41,905 nt of DNA from Halorussus litoreus (GCF_003382685.1 NZ_QLVG01000052.1:1-41905), one strand, 5' to 3'; shown: positions 25,887 through 34,190, counted from the first letter of the stretch. Notes: generated from the sequence alone by a model not told the origin. Made by a program: numbers and translations.

Positions 25887-26555
25887 ATGCGAATCGCACT
25901 TCTGGGCGGAACCGGTGACATCGGACAGGCGCTGGCGCTTCGGTGGGCGCGGGACACCAACCACGAGATCCTGATCGGCTCGCGCGACCCAGAGCGGGCG
26001 CGCACGAAGGCCGACGAGTACGAGACCGAACTCGACAGCGTCGGCGTCGAGCGCGAGGTCAAGGGGTTCGCCAACGAGATGGCGGCCGACCGCGCCGACG
26101 TGGTGGTGCTGGCGGTGCCGGCCTACCACGCCCGCGACACTGTCGAGTCGGTGGCCGACCGCGTGGGTGAGGCCGACGTGCTGGTCTCCCCGGCGGTCGG
26201 GATGGACCGGGACGACGCGGGCTTCCACTACAAGCCCCCGAAGGCCGGGAGCGTCACGCGGCTGGTCGCCGACGCCGCGCCCGAGGGCGTCCCCGTGGTC
26301 GGGGCGTTCCACAACCTCTCGGCCGACCGGCTGGCGAACCTCTCGGTGGACATCGACCTCGACACGCTCGTCGTCGGCGACGACGGCGACGCGGTCGACA
26401 CGGTGGTCCAGCTCGCGGAGGGCATCGAGGGCCTGCGCGCGCTCCGAGCGGGCCCCATCGCCAACGCGCCGGAGGTCGAGAGCCTGACGCCCCTGCTCAT
26501 CAACCTCGCGATGGAGAACGAGGGCCTGCACGACGTGGGCGTCACCTTCGAGTAG
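25887..26555 (+). CDS. npdG: F420H2:NADP oxidoreductase
   Basis: This is 222 residues starting MRIALLGGTGDIGQALALRW, the nucleotide-binding GxGxxG-like motif of NADPH-dependent F420 reductase. IGSRDPERARTKADEYE (NADP phosphate contact), ADVVVLAVPAYHA, PAVGMDRDDAGFHYKPPKAG, VVGAFHNLSADRLAN and GPIANAPEVESLTPLLINLA follow. It transfers hydride between F420H2 and NADP, linking the F420 pool made by CofE and used by Mer to NADPH. A GCTTACTTT box lies about 27 bp before the ATG. Confidence 0.93.
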   Translation: MRIALLGGTGDIGQALALRWARDTNHEILIGSRDPERARTKADEYETELDSVGVEREVKGFANEMAADRADVVVLAVPAYHARDTVESVADRVGEADVLVSPAVGMDRDDAGFHYKPPKAGSVTRLVADAAPEGVPVVGAFHNLSADRLANLSVDIDLDTLVVGDDGDAVDTVVQLAEGIEGLRALRAGPIANAPEVESLTPLLINLAMENEGLHDVGVTFE

Positions 26556-26669
26556 GCTCTTCTTCCAGTTAGGACCGGCTTACGCCACGCGACACGTTCG
26601 CACACGCGAGAAATCCCGCGTTTCGACTTGTCGGTAGTCCGTCTGTTCCACCAGTACAGTTATAGGGAT

Positions 26670-26687
26670 GGTGTGCGTTAGCACACC
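26670..26687. promoter_or_regulatory. Inverted repeat GGTGTGC-gtta-GCACACC before a zinc-finger gene
   Basis: Seven-bp arms with a 4-bp spacer lie between a TTATAGG box (26658-26664) and ATG 26692. With a leaderless transcript it would overlap the transcription start, so an operator is more likely than an RNA hairpin. Confidence 0.55.
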
Positions 26688-26691
26688 GTGT

Positions 26692-26865
26692 ATGGCGACC
26701 GCACCGACCGGCGACGACATCTTCGACGAGTTCCTGACCGAGCGTGGTCACGAGACCGAGAGCGTCGGCTGGCAGGACGACTACAACAAGAAGCAGTGTC
26801 CCGAGTGTGGCGGACTCCACGAGACGTCGGCGACGGAGTGTTCGGTATGCGGTTGGCGACCGTAA
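26692..26865 (+). CDS. HVO_0416-type small zinc-finger protein
   Basis: This is 57 residues: MATAPTGDDIFDEFLTERGH, then ESVGWQDDYNKKQCPECGGL and HETSATECSVCGWRP. Two CPxCG-like pairs form one zinc finger; this matches the haloarchaeal HVO_0416 family, a group of small zinc-finger proteins mostly of unknown role. ATG 26692 is chosen for its TATA spacing and family start. Confidence 0.82.
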   Translation: MATAPTGDDIFDEFLTERGHETESVGWQDDYNKKQCPECGGLHETSATECSVCGWRP

Positions 26866-26947
26866 TCGAGTGGCGTGACTGCGATACGGTTCTCGACTGA
26901 CCGACCGACTCGTTTTCGAGTACTCGTTCCATCTTTCGACCGCTGAA

Positions 26948-26982
26948 CGACTCCTGACTCCCGACTCCTGACTCCCGACTTC
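26948..26982 (+). repeat. Tandem heptamer repeat (about 5 x YGACTCC)
   Basis: Five successive 7-bp units CGACTCC/TGACTCC/CGACTCC/TGACTCC/CGACTTC lie in the 293-bp gap after the HVO_0416-type gene. The following 100 bp is markedly AT-rich (ATATAA, TTATTTATT, AATATATT) and probably holds the promoter of the next gene. No gene is seen. Confidence 0.85.
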
Positions 26983-27158
26983 CGGCTACCGACCGGTGAG
27001 CGCTCCGCACGGAACGACTCCCGAAATATAATCATCGTTCATTATTTATTCGCTATCTGTCTATTTTCGGCCGACTCGGACCATTTTCCCGCGGTTTCGT
27101 CCCTCGTCTCAGTGTCGATAGAAATATATTGTAAGATTTCCGTAGTGCAAGAGGAGAA

Positions 27159-27320
27159 ATGCCAGAGTGTCAGAACTGCGGTTCGTTCGTGACGGACGCG
27201 TACGCCCGGGTGTTCACGCCGCGAGGCGTCGACGACCCGCGAGTGTGTCCCGAATGCGAGGACAAGATCCGGGACGGCAGCGAAGTGCGCGAGGCGCGGT
27301 CCCCGCGGAACACGTCCTGA
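27159..27320 (+). CDS. DUF7563-like small zinc-ribbon protein
   Basis: This 53-residue protein reads MPECQNCGSFVTDAYARVFT, PRGVDDPRVCPECEDKIRDG, then SEVREARSPRNTS. Two CxxC pairs make a zinc ribbon. It belongs to a haloarchaeal small zinc-protein family that I recall as DUF7563. A Shine-Dalgarno GAGGAG at 27151-27156 precedes the ATG by 2 nt of A plus spacing, so this message has a leader, unlike most genes here. Role unknown. Confidence 0.78.
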   Translation: MPECQNCGSFVTDAYARVFTPRGVDDPRVCPECEDKIRDGSEVREARSPRNTS

Positions 27321-27480
27321 CGTGCGCCAGAGCGGTCTCCTCGACGCGCGACGCACCGAACACTCCCAACCACCGACAGGATGGCACCGGCCGACGCGTC
27401 GCTTCGTCTTCTCCCGGTAAGCGACGCCTTCCGGCCCTGCAGCCGCCGTTTCTCGCGGCGACTCCGATTCACCCCGTTTT

Positions 27481-27497
27481 ATGAGTGCGGGACTCAT
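27481..27497. promoter_or_regulatory. Dyad ATGAGT-gcggg-ACTCAT in the helicase promoter
   Basis: Six-bp arms with a 5-bp spacer overlap the 3' edge of a TTTTAT box (27477-27482) and end 12 bp before ATG 27510. Possible operator of the UvrD-like helicase gene. Confidence 0.45.
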
Positions 27498-27509
27498 GTG
27501 GTAGGTGTA

Positions 27510-29345
27510 ATGAGTCAGGACACGGCGGAACGAGTGACCCGCCTCTTCGGTGGCCCGGGGAGCGGGAAGACGACCGAACTGCTCGACCGCGTCGAGGAAC
27601 TCCTCGACGAGGACGGCGTCGGCGTCAACGACATCCTGCTGGTCTCGTACACCCGTGCGGCCGCCAACGAGGTCCGCGAGCGCCTCGCCGAGCGCCGGGA
27701 CATCAACCCCCGGTCGCTGCAGGGAACGGTCTGTACGATGCACGCGAAGGCGTACGAACTGCTCGACCTCTCGCGTAACGACGTGGTTGGCGAGTCCGCC
27801 AAGGAGGAGTTCTGCGAGGAGTACGGCATCGAGTTCGAGGACGAGTACAGCGGTGCCGGCCGCCGAACCGCCCGCTCGACCACGCTCGGCAACAAGATCA
27901 TCGCCACTAGCCAGTGGCTCCAGCGCACCCGCCGCGACGTGGCCGACTGGTACGACGTCCCCTTCCAGTGGAACGACGAGGAGGTTCGACTGCCGCCGGA
28001 TATCGACCCGAATTCTAAAGAAGGTAACAAGTACACCCCGACGTGGCCCAGCGACGACGACCGCCTCGACGTGCCGGAGGCTATCCGGGCGTGGCGGACC
28101 TACAAGGGCGAGAACGATCTGATCGGCTTCGCGGACATGCTCGAACGCGTCCGCCAGCGCTCGCTCCTCCCGAACGTCGACTACCTCGTCATCGACGAGT
28201 TCCAGGACATCACCAGCCTCCAGTACGACGTGTACGAGGAGTGGAAGCCCCACATGGAGCAGGTGCTCATCGCGGGCGACGACGACCAGGTCGTCTACGC
28301 GTGGCAGGGCGCGGACCCCAAGCTCCTGCTCGAAGAGGGCGGCGACGACGTCATCCTCGACACGTCTCACCGCCTCCCCTCCGAGATCCTGCGCGTGGTC
28401 CAGCAGGAGGTCCGCCACATCGACGAGCGCCAGGAGAAGAACCTCTCGCCGCGCAAGCAGGGCGGGTCGGTCGAGCAGGTCGACAGCCCGTCGATGCTCG
28501 AACTCGTCCGGAACGTCCGGTACACGGTCGACGAACACGACGGCACCATGATGCTGCTGTTCCGGGCGCGCTACCAGATGTTCCGGTTCATCGACGAGTT
28601 CATCGACGAGGGCATGCCGTTCAAGTGTCTGACCGACCAGCGGATGTGGACCGACCGGCTCCAGCAGTACGTCAGCGCGGTCGAGAACGTCGACGCCGAC
28701 GAGCCCATCACGGGACTGGAGGCCCGACGGCTCGCGGACATGCTTCAGGACTCGGCGTTCGGCACGAACGAGCGCGACGAACTGTTCGACGCCATCGACG
28801 AGCGCAAGGAGGAGGCCGACACCGACGACCTCGCCGAGATCGAGCTCGACCCCGACTTCGTGACCGACTTCGCGCCGTTCATGCCCGGTCCGGCGTCGGC
28901 GGCCGACATGGTCCGGAAGGTCACCAGCTTCCAGAAGAACTCGATGAAGGCGTACTTCGGGGGCGACTACGAGGGGATGGCTCCCGACCGCGTGCGCGTC
29001 GGCACCATCCACTCCGCGAAGGGTCGCGAGGCCGACCACGTGTTCGTCGCCACGGACCTCACCGAGAAGGTCGTCGAGCAGATGGCCGCCACGGTCGACG
29101 AGGCCGACGTTCCCGACGATATCGAGGAGTTCACCTCCACGACCGACCCCGTGCCCACCCTGACCGACAACGAGCGCCGGGTGTTCTACGTGGGGATGTC
29201 CCGTGCGCGCGAGCGCCTCGTCGTCATCGAGAACCTCGTGGGCGGCGCGCCGACCCTCCCGGTCGACGTGCTGCTGTACAACGAGCGCAACGACAAGGGC
29301 GTCCCGGACGTGCTGGCCGAGGCCGAGGAGCCGCCCGCACAGTGA
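27510..29345 (+). CDS. UvrD/Rep-type superfamily 1 DNA helicase
   Basis: This is 611 residues from ATG 27510. Motif I is RLFGGPGSGKTTELLDRVEE, motif Ia ILLVSYTRAAANEVRERLAE, motif II VDYLVIDEFQDITSLQYDVY, motif III LIAGDDDQVVYAWQGADPKL, motif IV LDTSHRLPSEILRVVQ, motif V VGTIHSAKGREADHVFVATD and motif VI RRVFYVGMSRARERLVV. All SF1A helicase motifs are present, so it should unwind DNA 3' to 5' in repair or replication restart. The N-terminal extension in the longer frame lacks conservation. It is the largest gene in the 26-31 kb region and is probably monocistronic. Confidence 0.92.
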   Translation: MSQDTAERVTRLFGGPGSGKTTELLDRVEELLDEDGVGVNDILLVSYTRAAANEVRERLAERRDINPRSLQGTVCTMHAKAYELLDLSRNDVVGESAKEEFCEEYGIEFEDEYSGAGRRTARSTTLGNKIIATSQWLQRTRRDVADWYDVPFQWNDEEVRLPPDIDPNSKEGNKYTPTWPSDDDRLDVPEAIRAWRTYKGENDLIGFADMLERVRQRSLLPNVDYLVIDEFQDITSLQYDVYEEWKPHMEQVLIAGDDDQVVYAWQGADPKLLLEEGGDDVILDTSHRLPSEILRVVQQEVRHIDERQEKNLSPRKQGGSVEQVDSPSMLELVRNVRYTVDEHDGTMMLLFRARYQMFRFIDEFIDEGMPFKCLTDQRMWTDRLQQYVSAVENVDADEPITGLEARRLADMLQDSAFGTNERDELFDAIDERKEEADTDDLAEIELDPDFVTDFAPFMPGPASAADMVRKVTSFQKNSMKAYFGGDYEGMAPDRVRVGTIHSAKGREADHVFVATDLTEKVVEQMAATVDEADVPDDIEEFTSTTDPVPTLTDNERRVFYVGMSRARERLVVIENLVGGAPTLPVDVLLYNERNDKGVPDVLAEAEEPPAQ

Positions 29346-29370
29346 GTTCCGGGAGGTTTCGACCCCGTCG

Positions 29371-29511
29371 CTATCCAGCGAGATACTCGCGCAGACAGTC
29401 CTCACAGCAGAAGTTGTGCTGGCGGATCGGGTCGTCCTCGGCCTGATAGTGGAGGAGTTCGAAGTGTTCTCCCCGCTTGTCGATCCTGTCGCTACAGTGG
29501 AAACAGTCCAT
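29371..29511 (-). CDS. Small zinc-finger protein (TRASH-like), 46 aa
   Basis: The minus strand encodes MDCFHCSDRIDKRGEHFELL, HYQAEDDPIRQHNFCCEDCL, REYLAG. CxxC near the start and CCxxC near the end form one zinc site, and FCCEDCLREYL resembles TRASH/FCS-type fingers. A TTATCC box lies about 22-25 bp upstream of ATG 29511. It is convergent with the helicase, 25 bp beyond its stop. Too short for usual gene finders but well formed. Confidence 0.7.
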   Translation of the reverse strand: MDCFHCSDRIDKRGEHFELLHYQAEDDPIRQHNFCCEDCLREYLAG

Positions 29512-29595
29512 GTCATAAGGTTGCACGCGGACAGGGATAAGCGTGCGACCGAATGCCTCGGTTCTGACTTCTCGGTGCCGAACGTCCGCTTCCTC

Positions 29596-29841
29596 TCACT
29601 CCTCGTCGTCGGGCGTCTTGGCGACCTTGCCGACCGCCCGCTCGGCGATGGAGGTCGGCACGTCGGTCGGCGTTGTGAGATACTCCTCTAGTGCGACCAT
29701 CAGCACTGCCACGACCACGAACCCCACGCCCGCGAGTATTCGGCCGTCGAGCAGGAACTGGAGTCCGAGCAGCCCGACCGGAAGCGCGAACACGAGCGTC
29801 GCCGCCAGCTGAATGGTTCCCAGTATACCCGTGCCGGTCAT
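29596..29841 (-). CDS. Small membrane protein, DUF7533-like
   Basis: This is 81 residues, MTGTGILGTIQLAATLVFAL, PVGLLGLQFLLDGRILAGVG, FVVVAVLMVALEEYLTTPTD. Two membrane helices (about 8-28 and 34-52) are followed by a soluble tail with SIAERAVGKVAKTPDDEE. I associate it with the haloarchaeal DUF7533 family from memory; function unknown. Confidence 0.7.
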   Translation of the reverse strand: MTGTGILGTIQLAATLVFALPVGLLGLQFLLDGRILAGVGFVVVAVLMVALEEYLTTPTDVPTSIAERAVGKVAKTPDDEE

Positions 29842-30021
29842 CGTATCTGAGTATCCGTCGCGCCCTCAAAAACCCCGCGGGCGTGAGTCGGTGGGATGGT
29901 CGGCTTTCGAGGTGATTCTGTTCCTTCCCTCGAGCGTCTCACCGTCTCTGCTTTTCGGCCCCACGTGAGCTGGACTGTCTACCTGTGGGCGTGCGCTGTT
30001 CCGTGCTTCTGACTCGGCGCG

Positions 30022-30163
30022 CATTTGGGCGCGGCGCACGCGCCGCGCCCTAGCGTGCGAGGGAGGCGGTCGCGTTTATGCGACCGCCGAGGCTGGGGAG
30101 GTCTGAGAGGCTCGCTGTCGCGGTCGCGGTGCGGTCTCTCATATGCCTCGGCAGTAGCTAGCT
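30022..30163 (-). repeat. Intergenic repeat family 1, copy C
   Basis: On the minus strand it starts AGCTAGCTACTGCCGAGGCA, then GAGAGACCGCACCGCGACCG, then CTCCCCAGCCTCGGCGGTCG, ending in GGGCGCGGCGC-GT-GCGCCGCGCCC, a near-perfect hairpin at 30028-30051. A second hairpin, GGCGGTCGC-gtttat-GCGACCGCC, is at about 30066-30089. Confidence 0.8.
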
Positions 30164-30194
30164 TCACCGTAGATTCGTCTTCTATCGAGGCTGT

Positions 30195-30350
30195 GGAGCT
30201 AGTTACTGCTTGCGCCTCGGCGTGACCGCAACCGCACCGCGACCGCACAGCAACGGACCCTCATACCTCCCCAGCCTCCTGCGGTCCTCAGTCGTCACTG
30301 CGCTCCTCCTTGCGGTCCTCGTCCCTCGCGCGCATTGCTCGCGCGCGCCG
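30195..30350 (+). repeat. Intergenic repeat family 1, copy D
   Basis: It starts GAGCTAGTTACTGCTTGCGC and CTCGGCGTGACCGCA, as in copy B, then CCTCCCCAGCCTCCTGCG, ending CTCGTCCCTCGCGCGCATTG plus CTCGCGCGCG. Confidence 0.85.
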
Positions 30351-30468
30351 GGCTGAACGTTGAGTCGGCACGGACGAGATTTCGCTTTTGGCCCTCTAGA
30401 GCCGAACCACCTCACCCGAACGCTCTTTTCCACAATCCTTTTCATCCGACCGCACCCACAGATTCGAT

Positions 30469-31104
30469 ATGTTTACCGGAATCGTTGAAGAGTCGGGCGG
30501 GATAGCCGCGGTGACCGAGGACGAGGACGGACGCAGGCTCCGGATCGAGGCCGAGGAGGTCGCTACCGACCTCGACCGCGGGCAGAGCGTCAGCGTCAGC
30601 GGGGTCTGCCTGACTGTCGAGGAGCACGGCTCGGGTTGGTTCGAGGTGTTCCTCGCGAGCGAAACGGTCGAGAAGACGTATCTGGGCAAGGTCGCCCCGG
30701 GCGACGCGGTGAACCTCGAACGCGCGATGGCCGCCGATGGCCGCTTCGACGGCCACGTCGTGCAGGGTCACGTCGACGCCACCGCGGAGGTCCTGGACGT
30801 GCGAGAAATCGGCGAGGACTGGGAGTACGAGTTCACCATCCCCAACGGATTCGGCAAGTACGTCGTCGACAAGGGATCGGTAACAGTGGACGGCATCAGC
30901 CTCACCGTCGCCGAGCGCGGCGACGACAGCTTCTCGGTCGCCATCATCCCCGAGACGCGCAGTGTGACGAACCTCTCGGAGAAGGAGCCGGGCGATCCGG
31001 TCCATCTGGAGGTGGACGTGATCGCGAAGTACGCCGAGCGACTGCTCGACGACGCCGGGTTCGAGGTCGGCGACGCCGAGGTTGCGCAGACCCTCGAACA
31101 CTGA
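30469..31104 (+). CDS. ribE: Riboflavin synthase (two-barrel, bacterial type)
   Basis: This is 211 residues. It begins MFTGIVEESGGI, the universal riboflavin synthase N-terminus. Two lumazine-binding barrels follow: the first with VSVSGVCLTVEEHG and NLERAMAADGRFDGHVVQGH VD, the second beginning near residue 97 with VTVDGISLTVAERGDDSFSV and IPETRSVTNLSEKEPGD. It converts two dimethylribityllumazine molecules into riboflavin. This is the bacterial/eukaryal fold rather than the separate archaeal RibC type, as is known for haloarchaea. No FMN riboswitch is visible upstream. Confidence 0.95.
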   Translation: MFTGIVEESGGIAAVTEDEDGRRLRIEAEEVATDLDRGQSVSVSGVCLTVEEHGSGWFEVFLASETVEKTYLGKVAPGDAVNLERAMAADGRFDGHVVQGHVDATAEVLDVREIGEDWEYEFTIPNGFGKYVVDKGSVTVDGISLTVAERGDDSFSVAIIPETRSVTNLSEKEPGDPVHLEVDVIAKYAERLLDDAGFEVGDAEVAQTLEH

Positions 31105-31167
31105 CGCTGGGTTTCTCTTTCTGATTTCCGGTTCGATTCCGACCGTCCAAGCGTTTAAATCCGAGGG

Positions 31168-31187
31168 CGGGACGAAACCGGCCCATG
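31168..31187 (+). promoter_or_regulatory. Shared 20-nt leader ending in a start codon, copy 1
   Basis: CGGGACGAAACCGGCCCATG is identical to 37277-37296 and includes the ATG in both. TTTAAAT (31154-31160) is centred 28 bp upstream of this ATG, so the shared string covers the TATA-to-start interval. Confidence 0.8.
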
Positions 31188-31709
31188 CCCACGCTACTCG
31201 GCTACTACGGCTACTTCGACAGCTTTCGATTCGGTTGCCCGGACTCCCTCGACTGCTCGACCCCCCTCCACCGATTCGGGGCCGACGAGCGCGGAATCGA
31301 GGGGCTTCCCATCCGACTCGTCATCGCGCTCGTGGTCGGCGTCGCCAGCCTCGGCGTGATGATGAACATGCTCTCGGGGCTCAGCGGTCTCACCGTCACG
31401 GAACTCGACGCGCGACCCTCGCCGGACGTGGTCGGGCCGGACCAGCAGGACGTGACCGTCGAGGTGGTCGACCCCGACGGGAATCCCGTCTCGGACGCCA
31501 CCGTCGTCGTGAAGAGCGCCACCGCGACCATCGACGGCGTGGCGACCGCGACCACCGGTGCGGACGGTACAGCGACCGTCTCCGTCGACCCGGAACTCGG
31601 CCCGAACCAGCAGGATGGCACGCTGTCGGTCTCCATCAAGCCGCCCGCCGGGACCGAGTACGCCGACGACCGCGAGAACACCGCGATACTGGTGCTGGAG
31701 GGGAAATAG
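31185..31709 (+). CDS. Membrane-anchored protein with Ig-like/carboxypeptidase-regulatory-like domain
   Basis: This is 174 residues from ATG 31185. After a Cys-containing head (FGCPDSLDCSTPLHRFG) come ERGIEGLPIRLVIALVVGVA and SLGVMMNMLSGL, a conserved charged-then-hydrophobic anchor resembling an archaeal pilin-like or signal-anchor segment. The outer domain VTVEVVDPDGNPVSDATVVV, ATATTGADGTATVSV is a beta-sandwich of the invasin/carboxypeptidase-regulatory type. Probably a surface protein, possibly an adhesin or pilin-like subunit. The family is not named with certainty. Confidence 0.65.
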   Translation: MPTLLGYYGYFDSFRFGCPDSLDCSTPLHRFGADERGIEGLPIRLVIALVVGVASLGVMMNMLSGLSGLTVTELDARPSPDVVGPDQQDVTVEVVDPDGNPVSDATVVVKSATATIDGVATATTGADGTATVSVDPELGPNQQDGTLSVSIKPPAGTEYADDRENTAILVLEGK

Positions 31710-31770
31710 AACGAGAAGGGATGCGGAAGGATGAGACTGGTGCAGTGAACCACTGCGACGGGAACTGCGG

Positions 31771-31832
31771 TCTCGAAAGCCCTCGGCGACCAAGACAGGC
31801 GCGAGCGCGCCTCGCCCTTTCAGTCCGCCAGG
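31771..31832 (+). repeat. Intergenic repeat family 2, copy 3
   Basis: CTCGAAAGCCCTCGGCG, then a short palindromic spacer AGGCGCGAGCGCGCCT, then CGCCCTTTCAGTCCGCCAGG. It lies in the 215-bp gap between 31709 and 31925, in which I see no gene. Confidence 0.8.
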
Positions 31833-31924
31833 GCATAGAATGGCTCACCGAGCGAAACCGGGGTCGGTCAAGCATTTCGGAACACCGCTGAAAGAATCCG
31901 CTGCGCCCAACCAAAACTATCAGC

Positions 31925-32329
31925 TCACGACCCGCGAATCCGGTTCCAGACCGCGACCACGCCCACCAGTAGGCCGAACAGCGCGAGCAGCGTCCCGATG
32001 ACGAGAATCGAGAGGTTCGGATACGAGATGCGCACGAGGCCGATCAGGAACACCACCGCGAGCAGTCCCGCGAGGGCGTAGGTGCCCCAGCGGCTCCCTT
32101 CGTCGTCGGCCGGCGGCTCGCCGAACCCCTCGGGCACGCTCGGCGAGGCGGTCGCGTCCGCGTTCTCGTACGCGGACGCGACCGCCTCGCCGCCGGACTG
32201 GAGCCTGGACGTCTCAGTGTCCTCGGACGCGGACGACGCGGCGTCTTCGGACGCGGCTGCGTCCTCGGTGGCGGACGCGTCTGTCCCCTCTGACGTGGGT
32301 GTGTCCGATTCCCGGTCGTTCGACGACAC
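31925..32329 (-). CDS. Acidic-headed two-TM membrane protein
   Basis: This is 134 residues. The first ~75 are a disordered Ser/Glu/Asp/Ala region that includes the palindrome-encoded stretch. The C-terminal part has two helices, WGTYALAGLLAVVFLIGLVR and LVIGTLLALFGLLVGVVAVW. No family is recognised. The membrane part looks conserved in type; the head is low complexity. Confidence 0.65.
   Translation of the reverse strand: MSSNDRESDTPTSEGTDASATEDAAASEDAASSASEDTETSRLQSGGEAVASAYENADATASPSVPEGFGEPPADDEGSRWGTYALAGLLAVVFLIGLVRISYPNLSILVIGTLLALFGLLVGVVAVWNRIRGS
32141..32192. repeat. 52-bp inverted repeat (23-nt arms, 6-nt loop) in coding sequence
   Basis: Arms 32141-32163 and 32170-32192 are perfectly complementary with loop TCTCGT. 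It encodes roughly residues 46-63 (GGEAVASAYENADATASPS) of the two-TM protein's disordered head. Confidence 0.97.
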
Positions 32330-32406
32330 GGCTCGGTGTACCGGTCCAGCGGGTAAAAAACGTCCCTATCCCGCAACAGTCGAGGCGGACGCGGCGCGAC
32401 TCTCGA

Positions 32407-33222
32407 CTACCTGTCCCAGTCGACCGACTCCCCGTCCCCATCCCAGTCGATCCACTCGTGCTCCCAGCCGGTTCGGCGCTCGTGGGCGCGCTCGGCGCGC
32501 TCGCGGTCCTCGCGTCGGGTTCGGTTGCGCTCGATGGAGTCGGCCTGCTCGCCTTCCACGAGCAGCGGCGCGAACGCCACGGTGCCGAGCGGGCGGCCAA
32601 TCGAATCGTTGTTCTGGGCTCCCGGATGGTCTGCTCGATCGTCGGTGGGGTCCGACTGGCCGCCCTCGACCACCGTCAGCGACTGCTCGCCGACGCCCAC
32701 GGGGATGACCAGCCGGCCCTCCGGCGCGAGCTGGTCGACCAGTTTTCGCGGGGGCTCCGCGGCGGCGGCCTCCACGAGGATGCGGTCGAACGGCGCGTAC
32801 TCCGGGAGGCCGCCCGCGCCGTCGCGGCAGTCGACGAACACGCCCTCGTAGCCCGCGTCGGCGAGGTTGCCGCGGGCCTCCCACACGACGGTCCGTGTGA
32901 TGTCGACCGCGTGGACGTTGCGCTCGCCGACGATCTCCGCGAGCACCGCCGCGGTGTAGCCCACACCCGCACCGACGACGAGCACCGAATCGCGCTCCTC
33001 GGCGTCGAGCGCCTCCAGCAGTCGCGCCGCGGTGCTCGGCCCGAGCACGCGGGTCCCCCGGTACTCGAACGACCGGTCGGCGTAGGCCAGCCGGTCGTCG
33101 TCGACGAACTCGTGGCGGGGGACCGCCCGCATCGCGGCGCTGACGCTGTCGCTGGAGACGACCCCCTTGGCGGGGTGTTCGAGGCTGTCGACCATGTCGT
33201 CGCGCAGCACCGCGAGGTCCAT
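32407..33222 (-). CDS. Protein-L-isoaspartate O-methyltransferase-like protein, paralogue 1
   Basis: This is 271 residues from ATG 33222 (MDLAVLRDDMVDSLEHPAKG). PIMT features are AAMRAVPRHEFVDDDR, SVLVVGAGVGYTAAVLAEIV (SAM motif I), VHAVDI and FDRILVEAAAAEPPRKLVDQ. PIMT repairs isoaspartyl damage in proteins. The C-terminal ~60 residues are a charged extension (RREDRERAERAHERRTGWEH). A TTG at 33252 overlaps the upstream methyltransferase stop (TTGA) and would add ten residues. A second PIMT-like gene lies two genes upstream in the same operon. Confidence 0.85.
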   Translation of the reverse strand: MDLAVLRDDMVDSLEHPAKGVVSSDSVSAAMRAVPRHEFVDDDRLAYADRSFEYRGTRVLGPSTAARLLEALDAEERDSVLVVGAGVGYTAAVLAEIVGERNVHAVDITRTVVWEARGNLADAGYEGVFVDCRDGAGGLPEYAPFDRILVEAAAAEPPRKLVDQLAPEGRLVIPVGVGEQSLTVVEGGQSDPTDDRADHPGAQNNDSIGRPLGTVAFAPLLVEGEQADSIERNRTRREDRERAERAHERRTGWEHEWIDWDGDGESVDWDR

Positions 33223-33248
33223 GTCGCCACCGTGGAGTCGGAGGGACT

Positions 33249-34190
33249 TCAATTGACCGGCCGCCGTCCGGCGATTACCTGATCGGGGACGCCCGGCACG
33301 TCCCGGACTTCGACGTCCTCGAACCCCGCGTCGGTCAGCCAGTCGGTGAACTGCGCCTCGGTGTACGTCTCGCCCTCGCCGTTCATCGCGAACACGTGCG
33401 CGCCGAACAGGGCCGCCTCGTCGGCGCGACCCCGGACGAAGTCGGTCAGGACGAGTGCGCCGCCGGGGTTGAGCGCGTCGTACGCGTTGGCGACGAATTC
33501 GCGGGTCCCCGCCCGACCGAGCGCGTGGGCGACCCGCGAGCAGAACACGATATCGAACCTGTCTCCGTCAGAGTTGCCTGCGGTCGGCAACCCCTCCGTC
33601 ACGTCGCCCGCGACCAGTTCGATAGGTTCGTGTTCGAGGAACCGGCGGTCGATCTCGATCACGTCCGGGCGGTCGAGCAGCGTCACGTCGAACCCCCGGC
33701 GGGCGAACTCCTTGGCGACCGTGCCCGGTCCGCCCCCCGCGTCGAGGACGCGCTCGGCGTCGGGATTCCGGTGGACCGCGGCCGTCACGCTCGCCCGAAC
33801 GCCCGCCGCGTCCCTGTCGGCCATCCCGCCCATGTAGTGTTCGGTCCAGTCGTCGTGGAGCTCCGGCGGTTCGCCCGTCCGCATCGTCTCGGGAAGCTGG
33901 AGCCAGAACTCGACGCTATCGATGGTGAGCGGCGCGCTCCCGATGGACCGAACGTCGGCGGTCGCGAGGAAGCCAAGCGCCTCGTTGGTCGGCTCGTAGC
34001 GGTCCTGCTCGTCGCCGACGACCGCCAGATAGCCCAGTTCGGCCAGCGCGTCGAGGACGATTCGGGCTGCGCGCTCGGTGACGTCGGTCGACTCGGCGAC
34101 TTCCGCGGGGGTTCCCGCGTCGGTCGTCACCGCGTCGAGCAGTCCCGTCTCGCGCGCCGCCCGGAGGAGCAGTGCTTCGCGGTAGTCCAT
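33249..34190 (-). CDS. SAM-dependent O-methyltransferase with winged-helix N-terminus
   Basis: This is 313 residues. The N-terminal ~90 residues form a dimerisation winged helix (EVAESTDVTERAARIVLDAL, AELGYLAVVGDEQDRYEPTN). The catalytic domain has motif I VLDAGGGPGTVAKEFARRGF, then DVTLLDRPDVIEID, FDIVFCSRVAHALG and GGALVLTDFVRGR. The layout is like hydroxyneurospene/acetylserotonin-type small-molecule methyltransferases; the acceptor is unknown. It sits between two PIMT paralogues. Confidence 0.82.
   Translation of the reverse strand: MDYREALLLRAARETGLLDAVTTDAGTPAEVAESTDVTERAARIVLDALAELGYLAVVGDEQDRYEPTNEALGFLATADVRSIGSAPLTIDSVEFWLQLPETMRTGEPPELHDDWTEHYMGGMADRDAAGVRASVTAAVHRNPDAERVLDAGGGPGTVAKEFARRGFDVTLLDRPDVIEIDRRFLEHEPIELVAGDVTEGLPTAGNSDGDRFDIVFCSRVAHALGRAGTREFVANAYDALNPGGALVLTDFVRGRADEAALFGAHVFAMNGEGETYTEAQFTDWLTDAGFEDVEVRDVPGVPDQVIAGRRPVN

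Larger units (their letters stand above)
29842..30468. other. Intergenic region with two head-to-head family 1 repeats
   Basis: This 627-bp region between a small membrane protein and riboflavin synthase carries repeat copy C (minus) and copy D (plus), whose AGCTAG ends face each other across 30164-30194. ATCCTTTTC near 30436 is the likely ribE promoter element. No coding gene is supported. Confidence 0.7.
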
